A DNA stretch of 64,000 nucleotides from assembly GCA_027485645.1 (NCBI GenBank), contig JAIXQR010000007.1, positions 682,001 to 746,000 on the forward strand. Direction: 5' to 3'. Each line of letters starts with the position of its first letter. The first letter of the stretch is position 1. The notes below the pieces were generated by a model. It searched no databases and was not told the DNA's origin. It saw only the letters and a list, made by a program, of their open reading frames with translations. Positions 1 through 8,354 of the stretch are shown here, in pieces. Source of the DNA: a bacterium. GTDB lineage: Bacteria; Armatimonadota; Fimbriimonadia; Fimbriimonadales; Fimbriimonadaceae. The position numbers and the translations under genes are program-made.

Positions 1-132
1 TGGCGCGTAATCGAGGCCGTCGATCACTTTGACGTCCGCACCGAGCCGCTTGAGCTCTGCTTCGACGGCAATGGCGGCGCTGATGTGCCCATTACCGGTG
101 GATGCGTGGATGATCAGGATCTTTGGCTTCAT
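1..132 (-). CDS. Glycolipid glycosyltransferase (MGDG synthase/UgtP-like), N-terminus only
   Basis: The first 44 residues of a protein that runs off the left edge. The reading (MKPKILIIHASTGNGH, then SAAIAVEAELKRLGADVKVID) is the N-terminal Rossmann-like strand and G-x-GH-xx-AA loop of MGDG synthase / processive diacylglycerol glucosyltransferases, which transfer a sugar from a UDP-sugar to diacylglycerol at the membrane. The ATG at 132 overlaps the TGA of the upstream membrane-protein gene by 4 bp (ATGA), so the two are probably translationally coupled. The donor-binding C-terminal half is outside the window, so the sugar cannot be predicted. A MurG-like glycosyltransferase is the main alternative. 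Confidence 0.6.
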   Translation of the reverse strand, partial: MKPKILIIHASTGNGHISAAIAVEAELKRLGADVKVIDGLDYAP

Positions 133-968
133 GGGCTCTTATCAAGTCTCAGGGCCTTCCACACGCGTGTGCGGTGGAATCGTTGCAGCAAGGCGAGATA
201 CAGGTCCATGAGGACAAGCAAAGAAATGTAACCAACGAGCAAATATTTCCGTTCCGCAATGAACGGGACCATCATGCAGCCACCCATGGCCGAAGCGATG
301 AGGTGAATCTTCTCCGCCGCGATGGTGTCGTTGACGAAGTTGTAGAGTCCCTTTCGCGAGGAACGCTCCGTTGCCGGGCCGCCAGAAAGGCTGTCGACGA
401 ACGTTGCGACGCGCTTTCGGAAATGCTCCAATCCGATGCGCATATAGCCCGCCTGGGTCTCAAACCAGTACGGAGCGAACAAACCGGTCGCTTTCGGCCT
501 CTGAGGGCCAGGAATCTCGGATTGTGCTTCGTCCTCCGTCACGCGGTCATGAAGAATCGCGATCCAAAGCAGAACTCCCTTGTATGCCTCGGCAAGAATC
601 GAGAGCACGTGGAAGGCCACCAGGAGGGCCAAAACGGTAACCGACAAAGGATGCGGATTTTCCTTGATCCCGAAATAGATCGGAATATAAGATGCGAGGC
701 GGATGGCATTGGCGCTGGCGTAGTAACGACAGTCACGCACGCCTTTGCGGTAGGCCGGACCAGACATGATCGCCCCCTTTGCCAAGCCAGAAGCCTTTGG
801 CAACTGGTGCCAAGGTGGGGCCAAGAACGTATAGAACACCCGCACTCCGATGAGCTCCATCAATCGAGCTACGAAGAACAGGGGATGAGCTTTGCTAAAC
901 TTCGGCAATGCCTTTTCGTCGGGTGATGCGCCGTATTCCTTTGCAGTGCATTGAATTAACTGATCCAT
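129..968 (-). CDS. Hypothetical multi-pass membrane protein
   Basis: A protein of up to 279 aa that I do not recognise. Hydrophobic stretches lie near residues 28-50 (FFVARLMELIGVRVFYTFL), 105-140 (VTVLALLVAFHVLSILAEAYKGVLLWIAIL) and 222-262, with a charged Pro-rich loop between, so it should sit in the inner membrane. It ends in an ATGA overlap with the downstream glycolipid glycosyltransferase gene, which suggests a role in envelope lipid synthesis (inference from context only). The start is uncertain: from the ATG at 968 the gene would overlap the divergent GH127 gene by about 40-60 bp. An in-frame TTG near 907 (after a GAAAAGG stretch) or the ATG at 860 would shorten or remove the overlap. 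Confidence 0.6.
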   Translation of the reverse strand: MDQLIQCTAKEYGASPDEKALPKFSKAHPLFFVARLMELIGVRVFYTFLAPPWHQLPKASGLAKGAIMSGPAYRKGVRDCRYYASANAIRLASYIPIYFGIKENPHPLSVTVLALLVAFHVLSILAEAYKGVLLWIAILHDRVTEDEAQSEIPGPQRPKATGLFAPYWFETQAGYMRIGLEHFRKRVATFVDSLSGGPATERSSRKGLYNFVNDTIAAEKIHLIASAMGGCMMVPFIAERKYLLVGYISLLVLMDLYLALLQRFHRTRVWKALRLDKSP

Positions 969-2794
969 TTTGGTCTAATCGCCAGCGCGTGTTAGCTGAA
1001 ACGTCCCTTCCCCTCCAGTGGGAACACTTGGAGAGCACAGGACGGCTGGAAAACTTCCGCCGCGCGGCCGAGCAAAAAGGCGAATTTCAAGGTCTCTGGT
1101 TCAACGATAGCGATGTCTATAAATGGGCCGAGGCCTGTGCGTACGTACTTGCCCATCAATCTAACCCCAAGATCCGCGAAAAACTAGACGAACTGATTCG
1201 TCTAATCGCCGCAGCGCAATGTCCCGATGGGTACTTGAACACGTACTTCCAATTGAAGTTTCCCGATTTGCGTTGGTGCAATCTCAACATGATGCATGAG
1301 ATGTACTGCGGCGGGCACCTCATTGAGGCTGGGGTCGCAATAAACCAAGCCCTTAATGATGGCCGATTGCTGGAAGTTGGCGTCAAATTCGCCGACCACG
1401 TCATGTCCGTCTTTGGCCCCGGAAAGCGGGTTGGGTACTGCGGACACGAGGAATTTGAACTTGCGCTCCTCAAACTCGCGGATGAAACGAACGAGCAAAA
1501 ATACCGGGACTTTTCTCGCTGGATGGTAGAAGTGCGGGGTTCGCGCCCGAGCCCGTTCGAGAGCGAACTTCGAGATCCAATCTCGCTGAGCGTCACGCCG
1601 AACCCGGACCAAAGGCCCAGTACCACCGAGTACACCGGGGAGTACTACCAAGATCACACGCCGATTCGGGAGCACACCACCGTCGTCGGCCACGCCGTCC
1701 GGGCGATGTACCTCTACACTGCCGCAGCCGAACTTGCCAAAGACAAAACGGATTCGGAACTGGAACAGGCGCTTCTTGCCACCTGGAATAGCCTGGCGAA
1801 GCATCGCCTGTACGTCACCGGCGGCCTAGGGTCAAGCTCCTCGAACGAAGGGTTCACCCAAGATTTCGATCTGCCAAACCTAACCGCCTATGCCGAAACC
1901 TGTGCGGCATGCGGACTCGCCCAGTGGGGACTTTCCTTGCTCGAAGCCACCGGCAACAGTGATTTCGCCGACATCATCGAGCTGGCTCTCTACAACGGCA
2001 TGCTCGCCGGCATCTCTCTCGATGGGAAATCGTATTTCTACGACAACCCGCTAGAAAGCCGCGGGCAACACGCTCGCAAGCCGTGGTTCGCTTGTGCCTG
2101 CTGCCCTCCGAACGTAGCTCGTGTGATCGGGCAGATCGGCCAGTTTGCCGTCAGCGAAACCGAAGCCGGAGTTGCCGTTCATCTCCCGATCGGAATGACG
2201 GTAACGACCGACAAGGCAGTCGTCACGGTCAAATCCAATTATCCCTGGTCCGGAGAGTTCACCGTCTCAATCGCACCGAAGATCGCCGGAAAGTTTGAAC
2301 TCGCAATCCGAATCCCGGACTGGGCAGAAGAAGTGACAGCCGACCTAGAAGCGAGCGATGAACCGGCAGACTATCGGGACGGCTACATGATCTTCGATCG
2401 CGTCTGGAGCCCGTCTGACGTCCTCAAAGTCGAATTTGAGATGCCCGATCGGTTCCTCGTCAGCGATCCCCGCATTCGGGAAAACATCGGCCGCGTTGCC
2501 GTCGCGAAGGGACCGCTCATCTACGCGGCTGAAAGCACGGACAATCCTGCTATTCCCCAGCTTGCCGCAATCGACACCGGGCTAGAAATGGAAACCCGAA
2601 CGGATGTGCCCGGACTCAAGGGAATCACCGCTCTTGTGACCGAGGCGGAGTATCTCAGCGAAGCCTTCCCGGATTCGCTGTACGCAAGTTCCGACACGCT
2701 AGAGTCCGAAACCAAGCCCCTCACCCTCATTCCCTATTTCGCCTGGGCAAATCGCGGAGCAAGCCACATGCAAGTCTGGCTACGGAAGGGTTAG
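926..2794 (+). CDS. Glycoside hydrolase family 127 (beta-L-arabinofuranosidase-like)
   Basis: GH127 (formerly DUF1680) enzymes cleave beta-L-arabinofuranosides using a zinc-bound cysteine nucleophile. The N-terminal region (ELTDPFW, about 20 residues in) is the family's usual opening, followed by an (alpha/alpha)6 barrel and a C-terminal beta-sandwich. The key residues are present: AETCAACG supplies the Glu and Cys ligands, and WFACACCPPN supplies the adjacent Cys pair (about residues 392-393 from this start), the second of which is the nucleophile in the Bifidobacterium enzyme. There is no signal peptide, so it probably acts on imported oligosaccharides in the cytoplasm. I prefer the ATG at 926 over the in-frame ATG at 908, because homologues start about 15 residues before the TDPFW motif. 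The stop overlaps the convergent gene at 2791. Confidence 0.9.
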   Translation: MRRIPLQCIELTDPFWSNRQRVLAETSLPLQWEHLESTGRLENFRRAAEQKGEFQGLWFNDSDVYKWAEACAYVLAHQSNPKIREKLDELIRLIAAAQCPDGYLNTYFQLKFPDLRWCNLNMMHEMYCGGHLIEAGVAINQALNDGRLLEVGVKFADHVMSVFGPGKRVGYCGHEEFELALLKLADETNEQKYRDFSRWMVEVRGSRPSPFESELRDPISLSVTPNPDQRPSTTEYTGEYYQDHTPIREHTTVVGHAVRAMYLYTAAAELAKDKTDSELEQALLATWNSLAKHRLYVTGGLGSSSSNEGFTQDFDLPNLTAYAETCAACGLAQWGLSLLEATGNSDFADIIELALYNGMLAGISLDGKSYFYDNPLESRGQHARKPWFACACCPPNVARVIGQIGQFAVSETEAGVAVHLPIGMTVTTDKAVVTVKSNYPWSGEFTVSIAPKIAGKFELAIRIPDWAEEVTADLEASDEPADYRDGYMIFDRVWSPSDVLKVEFEMPDRFLVSDPRIRENIGRVAVAKGPLIYAAESTDNPAIPQLAAIDTGLEMETRTDVPGLKGITALVTEAEYLSEAFPDSLYASSDTLESETKPLTLIPYFAWANRGASHMQVWLRKG

Positions 2795-3333
2795 TAGCTT
2801 TCGAACGGTTGCAGAACCGGCGTCCACTTCGAACTCGGCGTGTACGTTGTTTCTGCAACGCGAGCCAAGAAGAATCCAAGCGCGTCACCAAACTGGCTCG
2901 CGGTGAACTTATCCGCCTTCATGGTCGCCAAAGGGCTGATCTTTGCGACGTATCCACCTTTGATCAGACTTGCCAGCCTTGGATCTTTTGAGACCAAGCG
3001 CGAAGCATCGTATGCCACGGGCACGGGCACGCTCTTAATGTGAGGGGCCGCCACCTTTCGCAGGCGATCTAACTCGGCCAGGAACTCGGCTCTGGTGAGT
3101 GGCGCGGTTCCAGGCTTGACGCCGCTTGCCGGCTTGCCAGAAGCCTTGAAGATGCTTCGCATCACCGTTTCTGCCTTCACGAAGTACTTGTGAGCGAGCG
3201 CCTTCGAAACGATGGGCTCTGCAACCGGCTTTGAAATAGGCGGCGCAGGCTTCTTTCCTGCTCCCTGAACCGCATTGGCCTGAGGGGCAACAAAAGCAAC
3301 ACTGCAAAAGGCGAGGGCAACGCTGAAGCTCAT
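2791..3333 (-). CDS. Secreted hypothetical protein, third gene of murA-mreB operon
   Basis: 180 aa with a clear signal peptide (MSFSVALAFCSVAFVAPQANA, probable cleavage after ANA), then a Lys/Pro/Ala-rich linker and a C-terminal region repeating helical segments such as LTRAEFLAELDRL and FTASQFGDALGFFLARVAE. These faintly resemble S-layer-homology-type helices, but I cannot assign a family. The ATG overlaps the mreB stop by 4 bp (ATGA), so it belongs to the murA-mreB transcript, and a periplasmic cell-wall role is a reasonable inference. Its stop overlaps the convergent GH127 stop. Confidence 0.72.
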   Translation of the reverse strand: MSFSVALAFCSVAFVAPQANAVQGAGKKPAPPISKPVAEPIVSKALAHKYFVKAETVMRSIFKASGKPASGVKPGTAPLTRAEFLAELDRLRKVAAPHIKSVPVPVAYDASRLVSKDPRLASLIKGGYVAKISPLATMKADKFTASQFGDALGFFLARVAETTYTPSSKWTPVLQPFESY

Positions 3334-4349
3334 AATGAAGTGACGGCGCCACTGGCTCGAATGGCAGGCAATTCTTCCAAAGCCCTACCCGTGCCAATCG
3401 CGACGCAGTTCAGAGCATTATCCGCGACTCGGACCGGAATGTCCGTAATTTCCATCAAAAGCTTGTCGAGACCTCGCAAAAGCGCGCCACCGCCGGTCAG
3501 CGTGATTCCCCGCTCGATGACATCGCTCGCAAGCTCTGGCGGAGTAATTTCCAACGCCTGACAGACCTTTTCGCAAATCTGGCGCACCGGCTCGGCTAGT
3601 GCGTCGCGAATCTCATCGCTCGTGATCTCAACCGATTTCGGTAAGCCCGCGACCAGGTCCCGGCCTCGGATCTCCATTCGAAGCTCTTGCTCCAGCGGAT
3701 ACGCGCTGCCAATCTTAATCTTCACTTCTTCGGCGGTCGGTTCGCCGATCATGAGGTTATAGGCGTTTCGGATGTGCCGAATAATCGCTTCGTCCAGCTT
3801 GTTCCCGCCCACCCGAATGCTTTGGGAGAGCACGATGCCGCCGAGCGAAATGACCGCGATATCGCTTGTGCCGCCGCCGATGTCGACGACCATGTTTCCG
3901 CCCGGGGCGCTAATCGGCAAACCTGCGCCAATGGCGGCAGACATCGGCTCTTCGATGACCATTGCCTGCCCTGCTCCGGCCTGCTTGGCCGCCATGATGA
4001 CGGCTCGCCGCTCAACGTTCGTAACGCCGCTGGGAACGCAGATCAGCGTTGTGGGTCGAATTCGGAAGGGGAACGGACCGCCACAGGTCTTCTTTATGAT
4101 GTATTCCAACATCTTCAAGGTGGTCGTGTAGTCCGCGATAACGCCGTCTTTTAGCGGCCGAATGGCGGTGATGTTGCCTGGCGTTCGGCCGAGCATGTCA
4201 CGCGCTTCGAGTCCGACGGAAAGAACCTTACCGTTGCTGGTGTTGATCGCAACAACGGTTGGTTCCGAAAGGACGATGCCCTTTCCACGCCGGTAAACGA
4301 TGATGTTTGCGGTACCAAGGTCGATACCAATTTCTGGAACCAGTTTCAA
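3330..4349 (-). CDS. mreB: Rod shape-determining protein MreB
   Basis: MreB is the bacterial actin that organises peptidoglycan synthesis along the cell side wall. The sequence has the actin-fold signatures: phosphate 1 (IGIDLGTANIIVY), phosphate 2 (VVDIGGGTSDIAVISLGG) and the adenosine motif (GITLTGGGALLRGLDKLL), with E-E-P (VIEEPMSAAIGAGL) between; total about 339 aa, normal for the family. The reading frame is open to 4403, but the usual MreB N-terminus is matched only by a TTG start at 4349 (MKLVPEIGIDLGTAN). This TTG overlaps the murA TGA as TTGA, a 4-bp coupling. Upstream murA and the downstream secreted gene form an envelope operon. Confidence 0.94.
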   Translation of the reverse strand: MKLVPEIGIDLGTANIIVYRRGKGIVLSEPTVVAINTSNGKVLSVGLEARDMLGRTPGNITAIRPLKDGVIADYTTTLKMLEYIIKKTCGGPFPFRIRPTTLICVPSGVTNVERRAVIMAAKQAGAGQAMVIEEPMSAAIGAGLPISAPGGNMVVDIGGGTSDIAVISLGGIVLSQSIRVGGNKLDEAIIRHIRNAYNLMIGEPTAEEVKIKIGSAYPLEQELRMEIRGRDLVAGLPKSVEITSDEIRDALAEPVRQICEKVCQALEITPPELASDVIERGITLTGGGALLRGLDKLLMEITDIPVRVADNALNCVAIGTGRALEELPAIRASGAVTSL

Positions 4350-5638
4350 ATTGTGTTTTCGGTCCTGAGGAAGTTGTAGCCTTCTTCCACTTCGCTGCGA
4401 CAAATATCCGCTCCGAGGGAAGTTAGGGTCTCCTCAAGTTTCTCATATCCGCGGTCGATATAGTTGACGTTTCGGATGTGAGTTTCGCCCGATGCCGCAA
4501 GTCCCGCAAGAACCAGGGCCGCTCCGGCTCGAAGATCGCTTGCAGAAACCGTAGCTCCAACGAGTTGTGGCACGCCTTGAATGACGCTGGTTCGATCGCT
4601 TAGCGTGACCGAAGCACCCATTCGGTTCAATTCCTGAATGTGTCCGATTCGGCCTTCGTAAACCGTTTCTTCAACGATGCTGGTTCCGGTGCTCAATGCC
4701 ATCAGCGCGCACATCGGCTGCTGCATGTCGGTTGGGAAGCCAGGGAACGGCATGGTGCGAAGCTTTATCGGCTCTGGTCGCGAATTGCTGACCACGCGAA
4801 CGTAGTCTCCGCCAACCTCGACGTCGAAGCCCATTTCCTGGAGCTTGTTCACGACCGGGGTCTGCGTTTCTGGCAGGATGCCGCGAGCCGTAACGTCGCC
4901 CTGGGTAATCGCGCCGGCGACTAGGTAGGTTCCGGCTTGAATTCGGTCACTCGGGACCCGGTAGGTGACGCCGTCTAGACTACGAACGCCGATGACGGTG
5001 ATCGTGCTGGTGCCAGCACCTTCGATCCGGCCGCCCATCGCGTTGATGAAGTCAGCCAATGAGGAGACTTCGGGCTCCATCGCGGCGTTGTGAATCGTGG
5101 TGATGCCGTGGGCCAACGCTGCGGTTGCCATGAGGTGCTGAGTTGCACCTGGGCTGGCGTAGTCAAGATAAATATTGGTTCCCTTCAGGCGCTTCGCCGT
5201 GGCGTGGAAAACGCCGGCGTGGTAGTTGATGGAAGCGCCAAGCGCTTCGAGGCCCTTGATGTGATAGTCAACCGGGCGAGCGCCGATTTTGCAGCCGCCA
5301 GGTGCCGGAATGGAAGCCTGTCCAAGTCGCGCGAGCAACGGTCCGAGAAGGAAGAAGCTGGTTCGAATCTTCGTTGCAAGATCTTGGTCGAGATCCGCGT
5401 TGTGCAGGTCCGTACAGTCGATGATCAGGGAGTTCTCGCGCCACTGCACCTTGGCTCCAAACACCTCGAGGATTGATGCCTTAATGCGAACATCCGCGAT
5501 ATCCGGAATGTTGTGAAGAACCGTGACGCCTTCAGCCATGACAACGGCCGAAAGTAGGCTAAGGGCAGAATTTTTTGAACCTGCGACGTCCACGACGCCA
5601 CACAGTCGGCGTCCTCCTTGAATCGACAAAACTTGCAT
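4346..5638 (-). CDS. murA: UDP-N-acetylglucosamine 1-carboxyvinyltransferase MurA
   Basis: Catalyses the first committed step of peptidoglycan synthesis: enolpyruvyl transfer from PEP to UDP-GlcNAc in the cytoplasm. 430 aa, the usual length. Seen directly: the N-terminal GSKNSAL loop (Lys22-Asn23), the catalytic loop PGGCKIGARPVD with Cys116 (the Cys form, expected to be fosfomycin sensitive), PSDRIQAGTY and the FPTDMQQP motif. It is the first gene of a minus-strand operon with mreB and a secreted protein. The 150 bp upstream (5639-5791) carries no gene and should hold the promoter, but I cannot pick one with confidence. Confidence 0.97.
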   Translation of the reverse strand: MQVLSIQGGRRLCGVVDVAGSKNSALSLLSAVVMAEGVTVLHNIPDIADVRIKASILEVFGAKVQWRENSLIIDCTDLHNADLDQDLATKIRTSFFLLGPLLARLGQASIPAPGGCKIGARPVDYHIKGLEALGASINYHAGVFHATAKRLKGTNIYLDYASPGATQHLMATAALAHGITTIHNAAMEPEVSSLADFINAMGGRIEGAGTSTITVIGVRSLDGVTYRVPSDRIQAGTYLVAGAITQGDVTARGILPETQTPVVNKLQEMGFDVEVGGDYVRVVSNSRPEPIKLRTMPFPGFPTDMQQPMCALMALSTGTSIVEETVYEGRIGHIQELNRMGASVTLSDRTSVIQGVPQLVGATVSASDLRAGAALVLAGLAASGETHIRNVNYIDRGYEKLEETLTSLGADICRSEVEEGYNFLRTENTI

Positions 5639-5791
5639 TATGTTTTAACCTGCCATCCGTGGTTGGTTATAAGACCGCTCTGAGCTTCTTGCTCGGGCGA
5701 CAAGTGTACCGTTAGGTCACCGGTCGCCAATCCCATCAATACGGGACTCTTTCGAGTTACAAAAGGGTTCAGATAGGTCTATACAGCCATT

Positions 5792-6346
5792 CTAGGCCGT
5801 TAGCTCAAAGAAGTCCAGCCCGTTGGCAAACTCTTCGAAGAACGGCAAGTACATCCGCCAGTCGTCTTTCCCTTGAGCCTTTAGGTACAGCGGCAAGCTG
5901 AGGTACGGAATAAAGTGCGGACGTTTAGGCTTGCGCGCCAGTTTCATGTGCGCTTGTTGCGGGGTCTTGTCCCCTTTCTTGAGATTGCATCGACGGCAGC
6001 AAGCCACAAGGTTGTCCCAGGTGTGCGGCCCGCCGCACCACTTAGGCACAACGTGGTCGATCGTCAAATCCCGTCCTTTGTTGCCGCAGTATTGGCACGT
6101 ATAGTTGTCGCGGGCTAAAACCGAATGCCGAGACAATCGGAGTTGAGGCATCGGTCGCCGCACCTGATAACGCATCTTCAGCACGCTCGGCGCAATATGC
6201 GGACCAGACGCAGTGGAAACCGGGCAGTCTCGCTGTTGGAGGACTTCGGCTTTCCCAAGCAACATCAGGCTCATTGCGCGGCGCAAGGAGCAAACGTTCA
6301 GCGGTTCATAGTTACTATTCAGGACAAGGACTTCGTGGGCTGCCAT
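5792..6346 (-). CDS. HNH endonuclease family protein
   Basis: 184 aa. A zinc-stabilised HNH domain is clear: C84-QY-C87, then LTIDHVVPKWCGG (Asp97-His98) and a second pair C117-RR-C120 followed by NLKKGDKTP. The N-terminal part (VLVLNSNYEPLNVCSLRRAMSLMLLGKAEVL) is the strand-helix module typical of stand-alone bacterial HNH proteins found as single genes in many phyla; their physiological role is unknown, so nuclease activity is inferred from the motif. It has no partner gene: the murA operon starts 150 bp downstream and a terminator lies upstream. Not evidently phage-borne. Confidence 0.88.
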   Translation of the reverse strand: MAAHEVLVLNSNYEPLNVCSLRRAMSLMLLGKAEVLQQRDCPVSTASGPHIAPSVLKMRYQVRRPMPQLRLSRHSVLARDNYTCQYCGNKGRDLTIDHVVPKWCGGPHTWDNLVACCRRCNLKKGDKTPQQAHMKLARKPKRPHFIPYLSLPLYLKAQGKDDWRMYLPFFEEFANGLDFFELTA

Positions 6347-6433
6347 GGCTTAGTTCCCTGCTCCGCTCACCGTAACTCTTGCCCTATTCAAGGTTTGCCA
6401 GACCTTTTGCATCAAATGCCCCGGGCCAGATAC

Positions 6434-6467
6434 AAAAAGACCCGTGAACGACAGGCGTTCACGGGTC
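6434..6467 (-). terminator. Rho-independent terminator after the sigma/anti-sigma/PAP2 operon
   Basis: A perfect 12-bp stem (GACCCGTGAACG, 6439-6450, paired with 6456-6467) with a 5-nt loop. On the minus strand it is followed by five T's (6438-6434). A shorter T-run on the other side makes it possibly bidirectional. It lies downstream of the PAP2 gene stop at 6598. Confidence 0.8.
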
Positions 6468-6499
6468 TTTTCGTCTGCTTGGCACAAGCACACACGTAT

Positions 6500-6531
6500 C
6501 GCGGTGTTCCCCATTTGGGGCGTCCACCGCG
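6500..6531. other. Second hairpin in the PAP2 3' region
   Basis: CGCGGTG (6500-6506) pairs with CACCGCG (6525-6531), and an inner CCCC/GGGG stem (6509-6512 with 6517-6520) sits inside. There is no T-run, so it is a 3'-UTR structure or part of a small RNA rather than a terminator. The rest of 6347-6597 shows no gene. Confidence 0.4.
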
Positions 6532-6597
6532 CACGTATGCAATGAACCAAGTCGAAGGTAAGCATCGCTATCTCATTGAGTTTATACGAACAACCGA

Positions 6598-7194
6598 CTA
6601 GATTCGCCGCGATTTTTGGTTAAGATTCTGGAACCATCGGGTGAGCGTCCCGTGGATCGGATGTTCTGGACGGTGCATCCCGATCAACGCCAAAAGGCAG
6701 GCGGAAAATATTCCCGCAAATGCACCGGCAAGCACGTCGGTCGGCCAATGAACCGCCCGATAAATGCGGCTAATCCCGACGAGGATCGCAAGCGAAAACC
6801 AGCCGATTCGCTCGAGCCACGACGCGTCCTTTCCGCGAAGGATGCAGATCATTGTCGCAAGCGCAAAACTCGTCGAGGTGTGCCCGCTTGGAAAGCTGTT
6901 CGCCAGCCACTCCTCCTGCGGCGTCGTCCACGCCAGGTTGCTCGGGCGATCGCGCGGGATGAGCTTCTTCATCAGTTGCGCGACCGGCAAGCCCGAAATC
7001 ACGATCGCGTAAACGCAAGCCGTGGTGAAATGCTGCATCTTCAGCACCCGCAAAAAGCCGAACGACAACACACCCTGAACTCCGCCGAGCCCCAAAAAGC
7101 TGAACACGGTGAAGAAAGCGTCGAGGACCGCCGAGTGCCAACCGATATGGATGGTCCGGAGAATGGCAAGATCCATCTCCCAAACGGATATCAA
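6598..7194 (-). CDS. PAP2-family membrane phosphatase
   Basis: 198 aa with about five or six membrane segments and the three PAP2 motifs in order: KKLIPRDRP (Lys77, Arg83-Pro84), FPSGH (Ser103-Gly104-His105) and SRIYRAVHWPTD (Arg143, His149, Asp153). Family members remove phosphate from undecaprenyl pyrophosphate, phosphatidate or related lipids on the outer face of the inner membrane; the substrate here is unknown. The ATG overlaps the anti-sigma stop by 4 bp (ATGA), so it is the third gene of the ECF-sigma operon. This hints at envelope-stress control of lipid-carrier recycling (inference). Confidence 0.9.
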   Translation of the reverse strand: MISVWEMDLAILRTIHIGWHSAVLDAFFTVFSFLGLGGVQGVLSFGFLRVLKMQHFTTACVYAIVISGLPVAQLMKKLIPRDRPSNLAWTTPQEEWLANSFPSGHTSTSFALATMICILRGKDASWLERIGWFSLAILVGISRIYRAVHWPTDVLAGAFAGIFSACLLALIGMHRPEHPIHGTLTRWFQNLNQKSRRI

Positions 7195-8354
7195 GAACCG
7201 GTCACCGTCACCTGCACGATTCGTTTTTCGTTCGGCGCCACCGCTCGCTCTCTCGGCTTCTTGGCTTCGGCGATGCGCTTCTTAACCGCCTCAATTTCCG
7301 TGTCAAGCTCGCGAACTGGCTTCGCGTCCTCGTAGAACTCGGTCAGCAAAACGACCCGGCGCTCGTTGAGGGCTTGAAGTTCCTTCTCCAACTCATCCAC
7401 CGGAATGTCGTCCGCCGTGGTCGGTCGAGCGAGGTTATTTGTGCTTGTGGAAGCTCCATTTGCGGGGAGCGAATCCGTAACCGATCCAAACTGTCCGAGC
7501 GAAGCGCGCAACTGTCGCACGAACGGACTGGCGTTGGAGCCGATCACGGAGTACACGAAGAACTTGCTCTTAGCGCGGCTTCCGACCGTTTCCGAAACCA
7601 AACTTGCTCGGTACTGCTTCGCGATGGACTTCACAACGAGCACAAGTTCATCCAAACTCCGGCCGCCATCAATCTCCGAGAGATCGGCTGGAGAAAACGG
7701 TCGAAGTTTGCCAGCAATCGGCGAAGGCAGCGGTCCGGTCGGCATCGTCATCGAGCCGCCCCCGCCATTCACACTCCGCGTTCGCGCAAGCGCTTCCTCT
7801 GCCGCGTACATCTTCAGTCGGTTCGGGTCAACCGGCGGACCTTGAATCTCAGGAATCTTCAGCTTCGGCTCGCCCGACTTCGCGTTACGCTCCAGGACCG
7901 ATTCCGCCAGAGCCTGAGCATTTGCAGAAACCGCCCCGCTCGAAGGTGCATCTGCCGTTGGTGCGGCCGATTTTGTGAACTCCTCTGGACTGTCCAAAGT
8001 CGCTGATTTATGCTGCGCTAAGCTTGCGACCTGCGGTTGCGATAGCGAATTCCAGTTTTGGTTCGGAACCAGGAGCAGCCCCGCAATGCCCAACGCAATT
8101 GCCACTTTCAGCACGTTCAAGCCCACTCCGTTCCACCATGGTGTGCGCTTCTTTTCCACCAGCGCAAGCATCGTTCGCTCCATGCCCATTACCGGTGGCT
8201 GGACGGCCGTTCGGAAAGCGCTCTGGAGATCTCGAAAATCTTTCAACTCTTGGGCGACCAATTCGTCGCTGAGACTCTGATTCACCTCGCGCTGCTCCGC
8301 TTCGGTGAGTTCTCCATCCAAGAAGGCCTTAAGGTTGAGTTCCTTTTCGGTCAT
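7191..8354 (-). CDS. Putative membrane anti-sigma factor
   Basis: 387 aa. The N-terminus (KELNLKAFLDGELTEAEQREVNQSL) has the helical 'D-G-E-L' pattern of cytoplasmic anti-sigma domains. One membrane helix follows (about residues 78-97, VLKVAIALGIAGLLLV), then a large extracytoplasmic part. That part contains a folded segment (RSLDELVLVVKSIAKQYRASLVSETVGS) and a C-terminal coiled coil (VDELEKELQALNERRVVLL). Immediate co-location with an ECF sigma gene, with ATGA overlaps on both sides, supports the call. The periplasmic part is not the ordinary RseA type and would be the signal-sensing or proteolysis-controlled portion. Confidence 0.72.
   Translation of the reverse strand: MTEKELNLKAFLDGELTEAEQREVNQSLSDELVAQELKDFRDLQSAFRTAVQPPVMGMERTMLALVEKKRTPWWNGVGLNVLKVAIALGIAGLLLVPNQNWNSLSQPQVASLAQHKSATLDSPEEFTKSAAPTADAPSSGAVSANAQALAESVLERNAKSGEPKLKIPEIQGPPVDPNRLKMYAAEEALARTRSVNGGGGSMTMPTGPLPSPIAGKLRPFSPADLSEIDGGRSLDELVLVVKSIAKQYRASLVSETVGSRAKSKFFVYSVIGSNASPFVRQLRASLGQFGSVTDSLPANGASTSTNNLARPTTADDIPVDELEKELQALNERRVVLLTEFYEDAKPVRELDTEIEAVKKRIAEAKKPRERAVAPNEKRIVQVTVTGS

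Noticed and set aside
123-926. 267-aa plus-strand ORF over the membrane-protein gene
   Set aside because: Arg/His-rich, no membrane or domain pattern; the minus-strand reading has normal membrane helices and an ATGA overlap.
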